Positions 11,663 to 19,599 of a stretch of DNA of 22,500 bases are shown here, piece after piece; position 1 is the first letter of the stretch; each line of letters opens with the position of its first letter. The notes below the pieces were generated by a model that saw only the letters and a list, made by a program, of their open reading frames with translations, did not search any database and had not been told where the DNA came from. The stretch is from Wuchereria bancrofti. Its lineage: Eukaryota; Nematoda; Chromadorea; Rhabditida; Onchocercidae. The stretch spans positions 8,670,331-8,692,830 of the forward strand of contig SSBO01000009.1 in the NCBI GenBank assembly GCA_005281725.1, in the 5' to 3' direction. The translations under genes were made by a program, and so were the position numbers.

Positions 11663-12809
11663 CATTATCAACAATTTCCCAATTGTTGAGTATATATCGT
11701 TCGAAAATTTCATCAAAATGACTCTCGAGTGAATTTCCACTATTGCCTTTTCGTTTCCGGCTGCTTGCCGTTAAACCATTGACTAACACTGTTGGAACCG
11801 TGATACCAGAAAGAGGTACGGAAGCCGATGAAGAACTTACAGAGGGTGGTCGAGAATCTGAACTCTGCAACGAATTGATAACCACAGCTGTACTACTTTC
11901 TGGACTACTACGAGTGTCGGGGCCATTTGCACTGTTCAGCTGTTCATCTTCGGTACCACCGCTACTGGTAGGTATAGCGGATGTTGCTATTGCTAAAGGT
12001 AGCACATTAGTCCGATGAGCTGTTGCCGGTAGCATCATTTGTGTTCGCAAAGCTGGTTCTGAACTAATTAGCGATGCAAGCAGATGGGTCGCTTTTGCGG
12101 TACCATCACTATCATCATCTTCAATTTTGATGTTATTCAGGAAGTCATTGCTATCACCCGCTGAATCTAGTTCACCTTTTACTCCACCGGTAACCAAACT
12201 TAACAGCTGCGAAGCAGAAGATGCCGAAAAGTCGGAGCTAAGATCGAAACCACCAGCAATACTGGAGATGTCGAAGATATTTCCAGCGGAACCGTTCAGC
12301 AATGCATTACTCATTTCCTGATATGCTTGCAGTTGTGCCGCTATTACCGAATCTTTCTTAAGATTACTACCATTACCGATACCACCGGTATTATTCTTTC
12401 GAGTTGCCTTTTGTCGTGGACGTCCTTTAACAATAGCCTTCGCAAAACCGTTCGCTTCACGTTGCCGAGATTCATCAAGTGTTGGTGGAATGCAGAAATG
12501 ATCGTTTGCTTCCGGAAAATCGGGATCATTCACGATGAATCCATTTTTCACAGCGATACACGGAATTTGGGGTGGTTTTCCATCTGGTCCTGGTGGTACC
12601 TTATTCTTCATGCTACGACAGGACATACACCGATAATAGCATGAGCTGACACCCGACTGATTGGTAAATCGAGTCTTGAAAGCGAATTCACGCCGATGTC
12701 CCGGATGTGAACGGCTTTCATATACCAGCACATGCCCACCAAATACTGTTGGAATGAATGTTGCCGGATGCGTAGTGAACTTAGGAAGTTCAGCAGCCGT
12801 GAAAACCAT
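11610..12809 (-). CDS. FLYWCH-like zinc-finger protein, probable transcription factor
   Basis: One open exon encodes 399 residues if unspliced, or 382 plus one base if spliced at the donor after 11663. The N-terminal domain at about residues 18-106 has the FLYWCH-type layout: FGGHVLVYES, then YYRCMSC (C61, C64), a spacer with C84, and a closing H104-x-C106. Such domains bind DNA; in C. elegans, FLH-1/2/3 and PEB-1 carry related ones, and PEB-1 is the family I would test first. Next come an AT-hook-like KGRPRQK (128-134), a Ser-rich region, two psi-K-x-E SUMO motifs (VKGE 210-213, IKIE 227-230, the latter followed by DDDSD), and RKRK near 351-354 as a possible nuclear signal. The ATG at 12809 is preceded in frame by TAA, 33 bp upstream in the same exon, and by a strong acceptor, so the start is well supported. 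The last ~17 residues of the unspliced form look like intron read-through. No AATAAA is seen just beyond 11610. Confidence 0.75.
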   Translation of the reverse strand: MVFTAAELPKFTTHPATFIPTVFGGHVLVYESRSHPGHRREFAFKTRFTNQSGVSSCYYRCMSCRSMKNKVPPGPDGKPPQIPCIAVKNGFIVNDPDFPEANDHFCIPPTLDESRQREANGFAKAIVKGRPRQKATRKNNTGGIGNGSNLKKDSVIAAQLQAYQEMSNALLNGSAGNIFDISSIAGGFDLSSDFSASSASQLLSLVTGGVKGELDSAGDSNDFLNNIKIEDDDSDGTAKATHLLASLISSEPALRTQMMLPATAHRTNVLPLAIATSAIPTSSGGTEDEQLNSANGPDTRSSPESSTAVVINSLQSSDSRPPSVSSSSASVPLSGITVPTVLVNGLTASSRKRKGNSGNSLESHFDEIFERYILNNWEIVDNGLLTSVPFHAFVWLLPL

Positions 12810-12846
12810 CGAAGGAGGCCTTTGGTCCGCCGTGGTTACTTATTTC

Positions 12847-12856
12847 CTGAAATATA
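12847..12856 (-). promoter_or_regulatory. 3' splice site or SL trans-splice acceptor for the zinc-finger gene
   Basis: The minus strand reads TATATTTCAG just before the exon that begins at 12846, 37 bases ahead of the ATG. It is a near-consensus nematode acceptor. It may accept a 5' UTR exon or a spliced leader; the sequence cannot tell which. Confidence 0.55.
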
Positions 12857-13040
12857 ACACTTTAACTATTTTAGAACAGAGTAAAAGCAAAAGCTTCTCT
12901 TCTTCGAAACTGCAAAATTGCGCGAAAACGCCATAATTCACAAATAAAATCTGACATGAATTCATTTTAGATCTGAACTTCCTAAGTTATAAACTTTTCT
13001 ACTCTCAAAGATAATAGTATCATCGGAAAAACATTTCCTA

Positions 13041-13091
13041 AAATGTAACACCTTTTGATTCAATTCTCTCTTAAATGTAACATCTTTTGAT
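13041..13091. repeat. 19-bp direct repeat, period 32
   Basis: AAATGTAACACCTTTTGAT (13041-13059) recurs as AAATGTAACATCTTTTGAT (13073-13091) with one mismatch, about 230 bp upstream of the zinc-finger start codon. Confidence 0.75.
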
Positions 13092-13169
13092 ATTCAGAAC
13101 AGAAAGATAAAAGAAAATGTGAAAAACATTCAAAAAATCTAATTGAAAACAAAATTAACAGAGTTCATA

Positions 13170-13193
13170 GGGCGGGGGGGAGGGGGGGAGGGG
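13170..13193 (+). promoter_or_regulatory. G-quadruplex-forming motif
   Basis: The plus strand has GGG-C-G7-A-G7-A-GGGG, which meets the usual four-G-run consensus with single-base loops. It lies about 360 bp upstream of the zinc-finger ATG, with the G-rich strand opposite to the coding sense. It stands alone in otherwise AT-rich DNA. Any regulatory role is inferred. Confidence 0.65.
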
Positions 13194-13717
13194 AAAAAAC
13201 ATAGGTGGTGAAAAAAATTGTTCGCAAATGAATAAAGATAAATTTATTCCATTCAATAATATCTCCATATATTCCAAAAGGTCAATTGAATTTAAATTGT
13301 AATTATGACTCATTTATATCTTTTATTAAAAAAGGAAAATCTCTGCTAATAAACATTTTATTGCAACATGGGAAATAGTTGAAAAATTTTGAAGAATTCT
13401 TCCAAGCGACTTAACACAACTTAATAAATCATATGCTAACAGTACATGTTAGCTTTTATATAAGCAAATAAATAAAAGAGCAAACAAATGAGGATTGTTG
13501 AGTTAATAGTAATTTCCAAAAGTTCTGTTGTGAAGCTTTGGACAAATGGGCCTAGAAAAGATTAATTAGCAGAATGATAGCGAAGTTCATCTTTCTTAAA
13601 TATGGTAAAAACAGCTCCGATTACATTATAATTTAAGCTGATCAAGCTGCAATAGGCTTTTTATCATAGCAAAAGGAAAATCTATCATCGTTTCTCCACA
13701 TAATTTCAATTCACAGA

Positions 13718-13820
13718 TGTGGTACTGGTGATAGTGTGGTGGTAGTGCTATTAGTGGTGGCGGTGCTGATAGTGACGATGTAATGATGGTAGTGGTGGTG
13801 GTGGTGGTGGTGGTGATGGT
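13718..13820. repeat. GGT/AGT-type microsatellite
   Basis: Imperfect GGT, AGT and GAT trinucleotides include a run of seven GGT units at about 13793-13813. On the minus strand they read as a false His-rich frame. Confidence 0.8.
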
Positions 13821-14034
13821 TGCTAGTTACAACTACTAAAAGTGGTAGTATGATAACAACCTGGCGGATAGGAAAACGATGATGAGTACAAGTACGATCG
13901 GAATGATACGGGTCGACTAGCCTAATGATAATTAATTGGCTCCATGAAAACAGTGGCAAGAGGGATATTGCAAAGACACATCCATCACATCACACACTTG
14001 TCCTTAATTGTTGCTCAAAATTACCAGAAGGGAA

Positions 14035-14052
14035 TGATGGTGATGATGATGA
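14035..14052. repeat. ATG/GAT microsatellite
   Basis: A short GAT trinucleotide run lies just before the purine tract at 14094. Confidence 0.7.
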
Positions 14053-14093
14053 CATGAAAGGTAAAGGATGCAAAAGTAGGAATAGCGGGGGAT

Positions 14094-14143
14094 AGGGAAA
14101 AGGGGAAAGAGAGAGAAGAGAAGGAGGAGGAGGAGGAGAGAAA
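14094..14143 (+). repeat. 50-nt uninterrupted purine tract
   Basis: Every base from 14094 to 14143 is A or G on the plus strand, with GA and GGA repeats. Such homopurine tracts can form triplex (H-DNA); here that is only a possibility. Confidence 0.8.
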
Positions 14144-14628
14144 TCACGGAAGAAGAATAGAATGGTAAAAGAAGAATATTCAGACAGGCCTAAGAGGTAT
14201 TATATACACTAATTCACGTATTCCTAAACCGATCACCAAGAAATTTTTAGATTGTATGGCTGGCTCAAACCAGTAGATTACGATTTCAGAATATATATTT
14301 TAGTGATGATAATGGAAGAATTTGTTAGATGAAGGAGATGTGTATATGTGCTGATAATGATGATGATGGGCTGTGTTTGGCAAGAAAGATGAATTGGGTA
14401 AAGAAGAGGACAGGCGAGGGAGGAAAGGTGAATTATGGGATAGGAAAAAGGTGGTCCCGGGGTGTTATAACCGAAAATACCGGTTGCTGTTTGAAGATGA
14501 AAAAGTTCGATGCGAATGATATTTGAGCTGGCAATGGACAAAATTCCGTGTCCCAAAATATAAGCATATATGCCTGTGACAAAAAAGAAAAAAGAAAAGA
14601 AAAAGAAAAGAGAATTTATTAGAAGTGC

Positions 14629-14698
14629 TGCTTAAAACTTTTTCAGAAAAATATTCCCTTCAAATTTTGAAGGAAATATTTTTCTGAAATTTTAAGCA
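14629..14698. repeat. 70-bp near-perfect palindrome (hairpin)
   Basis: Arms 14641-14664 and 14666-14689 are 24 bp each, with one mismatch and a single-base loop. After a 3-nt bulge (CTT, 14638-14640) the stem extends with TGCTTAAAA (14629-14637) against TTTTAAGCA (14690-14698). The core AATTTTGAAGGAAA is shared with the inverted repeat at 48-61. It could be a short foldback element or a hairpin RNA. The loop is too small for an ordinary microRNA precursor. Confidence 0.8.
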
Positions 14699-14880
14699 TC
14701 TATTTAAAGAATTAGACAAAATCTTTCCAATTCTTCCTTTATTTTTTATTTCCTTTTTCTAAAAAAATATAAATCATCTAGCAAATAAAATGTTCTTTTA
14801 CTAGGACTTTTTTCTATCTTCTCTTCGATGCTAACCAAGGTCTAGTTACTTATCAGACATACTGGGATATTCATAAATGG

Positions 14881-14915
14881 CTCCTCCTCTCTCTCTCTCT
14901 CTCTTTCCCTTTTCT
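14881..14915 (+). repeat. CT microsatellite / polypyrimidine tract
   Basis: Thirty-five consecutive pyrimidines include about eight CT units. Confidence 0.8.
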
Positions 14916-15311
14916 GAATACTTTCATAGTTCCAAGTAAATATTTGGAAATTGCTATATATATAATGCATAGGTATGTAACAAAGCAAGAAATCACTTCA
15001 ATGTTACCTCTCAAAAAGATTGACTCGTAAAGTTATGAACCAAAAAAAAAAAATATTAGTAATACTAAAAGCTAGGTATAATTTTTTTTCTTTACCCTTC
15101 ATAAATATATTACTACCATGAACAATATAATAAATAAACTTTCCGTTCCACTGATCATTTTATGGCTGAATGTGCGCCCAAATAAAATAACTGTCAGTAG
15201 CCTTCCATCTTCAAACTTCAAAATGGGGACACAATCGGTAATGTTGGTATTATTGCCATGCCTTCGTTGGTCTCATTTAAGTCGCCAAAACCAGATTTTC
15301 ACAAAATCTTG

Positions 15312-15372
15312 TCTTCTTTTTCTTCTTGTCATTCCCTCTTCCTCTTCTTTTCCCACCTCTCTTCCTTTCCCC
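15312..15372 (+). repeat. Polypyrimidine-rich tract
   Basis: A TCTTC/TTCCTC-rich stretch with only a few purines. It creates a long but meaningless Phe/Leu/Ser/Pro-rich frame on the plus strand. Confidence 0.7.
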
Positions 15373-15436
15373 ATCCAATTCCTCAAAAGTTTTGGTTAGC
15401 AAACTTTTATACCCATTTAATACATCAGCATCAATC

Positions 15437-15460
15437 ACTATCATCATCATCATCATTATC
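15437..15460. repeat. ATC microsatellite
   Basis: A run of ATC trinucleotides with one ATT variant. Confidence 0.7.
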
Positions 15461-16972
15461 AACATTACCACCCATTCTTACCTATATTATAGCCTCAAAA
15501 TTTCACATTAACAATTCATTCTGGTCAACATCTTCATCTCATCAACAAAAGCATCATCACTATCATTTCTATTATCATTTACCCGTTTTTAATCAAACAA
15601 AAGACAGAGTCATCACGGACAAGAATATTTTACTTCAATGGTATGAACAAGATAAGGCACGAAGACAAGAACCCTGAGGGCATTCAACAGACAGAAAATT
15701 AATGAAAACTTGAAAACGATTATCTATCTAGTGGAAAGTATCTTATCAATTGCTAATTTACTACTAACAATGCTATCGATGATTTAACATTTGTTATGGA
15801 AAATTTCGTATGTTTTATGTAATCTAAATCTTTAAATCTACTAAATTTGTGCAAGGTCAAAAAAAAGAAAAAAAAATTGCACAAAATCTAGGAAGATTAG
15901 TTTGTATAATTGACAAGTGAGAAAAGAGGAAAAGAGAGAAGTAAAATGTATGATTAAGAAAGAAAATATATTTGATGAGGAATAAAGTGAAAAAAAAAGT
16001 ATGCGAAAACAGTTAAAATATTTTAAAAGAAATAAAACTTGACCAAAATGAACAATATGGAAGAAAAAAAAAAGGATGGAAGAAAGGATTTTTGCTTCAT
16101 GTCATTTTTCTTTTTGTGTATGAAAATTTTTTAAATCAAATTTTTATTGGAAGTCTTTAAATTACATTAAGACGAAAAATATTTACTTTTACTTTTGCCA
16201 ATAACCAATCCAAAAACTGTTCAATTTGTTATTGCTGCTGTTGTTGTTCCTCTTGTTGTTGACATTTTAAGATTTAATATAAAATAGGAAGGAAAAAAGA
16301 AGTAAACAAACCTCTTGTAAACTGACGAAAATTATTACTGCTTCCATTCATACCTAAGATTGTTCTTTATTCTTCAATCATATTTCAGCACATCACATTT
16401 AATTCAACTAATTATATAATAACTTATTATTTGGTCAAGTTTCACTTCTTTTAAAATATGTATTTCTTTTAAATATCAAATAAAACCAAAAATATTATTA
16501 AACTTGGCGAATAATTCATGAAATCATGAAATACCAAATCGCAAACTGTTCACTTTTTCATTTTAAGTCTCGTTTTTTTTCTTCTATCTTTTTTCTTTCT
16601 TTTTAAAACTTTCAAAATACACAAGAATTTCCTGCATAATAAGGCTTCCAAGTTATCCCAAATCTGAAATACCACTTTAGCCACATTATAATTCACTATA
16701 ATACTTATATGAAACAAAATACTGATATGAAGCTGATATATCGTAAAAAAATTACAAACTTTAGCCATAGTGAGTGACATATATATAAATTGCGGATCTA
16801 TCTTTCCCGTTCATTTCAAGAATTTCCGAAGATTTCATAGTTTTCATCTTGCAAATTGTTACGAAATTCTTTTCGTAACATGCTGTAGAATCTTTTGCTA
16901 AGCTAATTTTATTTCCCAATCTTACCATCTGAAATATATTTTAATGATCAAACAGCATCAATGAAAATAGCA

Positions 16973-17073
16973 GTAGCACTGCCAATACCACTACTACTAC
17001 ACCATTATTATCACCATCACCACCACCAAGCAGCATCAGCAGCAACAATAGCAGCAGTAGTAGTAGCAGTAGT
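16973..17073. repeat. Compound CTA / CAC / CAG / TAG trinucleotide repeat
   Basis: Successive imperfect trinucleotide blocks (CAC-TAC, ACC, CAGC, AGT) are spread over about 100 bp. Confidence 0.75.
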
Positions 17074-17278
17074 AAAGCATCAGCCGCATCAAACCAGTCA
17101 TAATTTTCGCAATGGGGACAGCAGGAACTAACGTTGATCGTAAGGAAAACGAGTCGAGTTGAGTTGAGTCGGGTGGAAATGGAGCCGTCACAATGGAAGT
17201 TTTGGTACGGAAATCAGAGCAAAAGAAGACCAAACAGGGTTGGGGATACACAACAAATAAGAAGAGGACGAGAAAAGA

Positions 17279-17420
17279 GGTATGGTATGGGTATGGATGA
17301 ATAGATAGATAGATGGAAGGATGAAAGGTTTGAATGGTTGACTGGTTGGTTGCTTGGTTGGTTGGTTGGTTGGTTGGTTCGACGGATGAATGGATGGATG
17401 ATGGGTGGATGGATGGAAGG
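17279..17420. repeat. Compound tetranucleotide repeat (ATAG, GGTT, GGAT)
   Basis: GATA units are followed by a GGTT run (about 17342-17379) and then GGAT units to about 17420. Each block is internally regular. Confidence 0.8.
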
Positions 17421-18289
17421 AAGAAAGATGCCTATGTCTTTTGCCTTTGCCTTTTTGCCTTTTGCACTAGAAATGAAATGAATGATTGTGTTGAATGGTA
17501 TTATCGAAACAGTTGAAATGAGATGATAAGTGTAAAGAATGAATGGAACATATAGGCCTTTTAAAGGCTAACTTGAAATACTACTACTATCACTCAAAAT
17601 ATAATTAGTACAACTGACCATTGATCTTACTATACAATAAAAACTAAAAATGCAATTCAGCCCACTTTTCCAAGAAGGAAAAGGTAGAAACAATAGAAGC
17701 TTGGAGAATATATGTGACAAAGAGACAAAGAACATTCTGCAAAGAAGGCAAATGGATAATAGTTCAAAGTAGGATATGATGTTGAAAATTTAACGCAAGA
17801 AAGAAATAAATGATGTATGTATATTCTAAATTGATAATTTTACTTTAGTAATATATGCCATATTTTGTGTCATATACAGCACAACCTCGATTCGATCCGG
17901 AATTATTGTTTCCGAATCTGAAGATGTAATATATAAAGCAATGAGTTACCTAATCAAAGACTAATAAATTGCTAAGCTAAACGTACCACAAAGAGAAAAT
18001 TCCTTCTTCACATACACATAACAATCGATCACCAAAGGTCAAAGGAGAGATACGTGAATGATATGTGCAGAGTACTAGCTTAAACCCTCTAATATACATT
18101 AAAGGCAACAGCCCTGTTTACCTTTCCTTTCCAATACTACACTATCAGCTTTATTTTCCGATACAGAATGTCTGTACCGGAATCATTGCTGGTTTTTTGC
18201 AACACTTATTTCTACACGAATCACTCATCTCTGTCACACTTACTGTTATATCATCTATATCTTGATAACGTGACACTTTTGAAAGAGAC

Positions 18290-18690
18290 TATAAGTGCTG
18301 ACTATGTACACGTAAGTATATATACAGGTACGTGTATACGTTATATTATCATACATAAACATGCACATCCACATACAGTGCATGCAATGTGCGAACATAT
18401 GTATACATACCACAGATTATATGCCCAAATATATTAGGAATGTTTGCACATACGTATAAGTAAGCGCATATATACGCATACAAACGTGTATGCACGCACC
18501 TATAGCTATGCATGCGTGCATTTTCATACAGTATTTATAGACATTAGATATGTACACGTATACATACAGAAGCCGATATGTACCCTGGCTACGAATATAT
18601 AAGTATGCACACTCACATATGCATAGTTACACACCCACTTAAGTGCAAACTCACGCACACATACGTATGCATACACAAAGACACGTAAGA
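18290..18690. repeat. Alternating purine-pyrimidine region (ACAT/ATGC/GTATAC rich)
   Basis: About 400 bp are rich in alternating purine and pyrimidine words such as GTATATATAC-like, CACATAC, TGCATGC, CATATG and ACGTAT. They are not a strict tandem array. The frames here are Tyr/His/Cys/Val-rich and not believable genes. Confidence 0.65.
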
Positions 18691-18875
18691 ATAGGCTGAA
18701 ACATTTGATATGCTGCATTGGTGAGGAAAAAACCGTCGCATTTACCTAAATTTTGTTACCAATGCCTGTTTAGTCTAAGGTGGGTCTCTCATATCCTGCA
18801 AAACGGCGAAATGACGATGTGTGTGTATGTCAGTGTATGTGCACCATTTGGCCTCGTCTTAGCATATATAAGCTC

Positions 18876-18930
18876 ACAGACAAGTAAACAGACAAACAGA
18901 CAAATCACGCAGACATACACAAACATACAT
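18876..18930. repeat. Degenerate ACAG/ACAT tetranucleotide repeat
   Basis: Imperfect CAGA and ACAA units are followed by ACAT units. Confidence 0.65.
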
Positions 18931-19183
18931 ATAAGAGCCTAAAGAGAAAGTATAAACAGCCCATCAACTTCTGTACAGTTTAGTTGCACATACCGATGAG
19001 ATAAATAAGATACATGAAGGAAAATACAACAAGACAGCAGACAGACGGATGAACACAGACTGAACATACAGAATGAAGTCGACCGACAATGTTTGGCCTA
19101 GTTCGAATCGTATCGATTGAGGCCACAGATCAATCGGACCAATCTGTACTTCATTTCTGCACACCGGTCAATTGCTCTCCTGC

Positions 19184-19230
19184 TATGTATGTATGTATGT
19201 GTGTGTGTGTATGTGTGTGTGTGTGTGTGT
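19184..19230. repeat. TATG plus TG microsatellite
   Basis: About four TATG units run into a TG dinucleotide array with one ATG interruption. Confidence 0.85.
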
Positions 19231-19367
19231 AAGAATGTAGCCTGTAACCCTCCCGCGGCATCCAAAATACTTCTCTCCTCTTTGGCAAACATTAAGGGAG
19301 GTAGATGTGTGTGTGAGGGTACATTTAATTCTTCTCCCCCGCTCACATTCCTCCCCAGTACCACGAA

Positions 19368-19392
19368 TACCTACCTACCTACCTATCTACCT
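19368..19392. repeat. CTAC microsatellite
   Basis: A short CTAC tetranucleotide array with one CTAT variant, inside a pyrimidine-rich stretch. Confidence 0.8.
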
Positions 19393-19520
19393 CCAAAGCC
19401 TCATCTCATCTGTCCACCTCTTTCATTCCTGTCTTTCTGTCCTCCCCATCGAATGCCCCTACTCCCACTCGCACTGCCACCTTGTCATCTTGTCTGTGTA
19501 CGTTCCCCTCCATTCGATCA

Positions 19521-19557
19521 TTTCTTCCTCCTCCTCTTCTTCCTCTTCTCTTCTTCT
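19521..19557 (+). repeat. 37-nt polypyrimidine tract
   Basis: An uninterrupted C/T run built of TTC and CTC units. It marks the right-hand end of the repeat-rich region; plain AT-rich DNA follows from about 19600. Confidence 0.75.
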
Positions 19558-19599
19558 ACCATTCGGGTGATGATGGTACGTACATTTTGTAAATTCTGA

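Larger units (their letters stand above)
12857..19599. other. Long upstream region, microsatellite-rich, no supported coding exon
   Basis: Nearly 7 kb upstream of the zinc-finger gene carry no exon I can support. Frames here, such as 13711-13959 (His runs), 15258-15677, 17036-17251 and 19117-19599, are translations of simple repeats. The stretch is richer in GC and simple repeats than the rest of the window. It may hold the promoter, 5' UTR exons and regulatory DNA of the zinc-finger gene, though this is only inferred from position. Confidence 0.55.

Noticed and set aside
11743..12644. Plus-strand frames opposite the zinc-finger exon
   Set aside because: They are antisense shadows of the well-supported minus-strand coding exon.
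11610..12809. Assignment of the finger as a THAP domain
   Set aside because: The Cys/His spacing (C-x2-C then H-x-C, domain centred on YYRC) does not fit the THAP C2CH pattern at the extreme N-terminus.
13711..13959. Minus-strand frame with a poly-His run
   Set aside because: The His run is just the GGT microsatellite read in reverse; nothing else suggests coding.
15258..15677. 139-residue frame on the plus strand
   Set aside because: It spans polypyrimidine and ATC repeats and gives Ser/Phe/His-rich low-complexity sequence with no splice support or domain.
17036..17251. Minus-strand frame with a poly-Tyr/Cys tail
   Set aside because: The tail is the CAG/AGT repeat. The first part is not low-complexity but matches no family I know; it could be a 5' UTR exon, without evidence.
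19117..19599. 160-residue frame on the plus strand
   Set aside because: It is a translation of TG, CTAC and pyrimidine repeats (Val/Cys, Leu/Pro/Ser-rich) with no domain; the overlapping frames are equally open.
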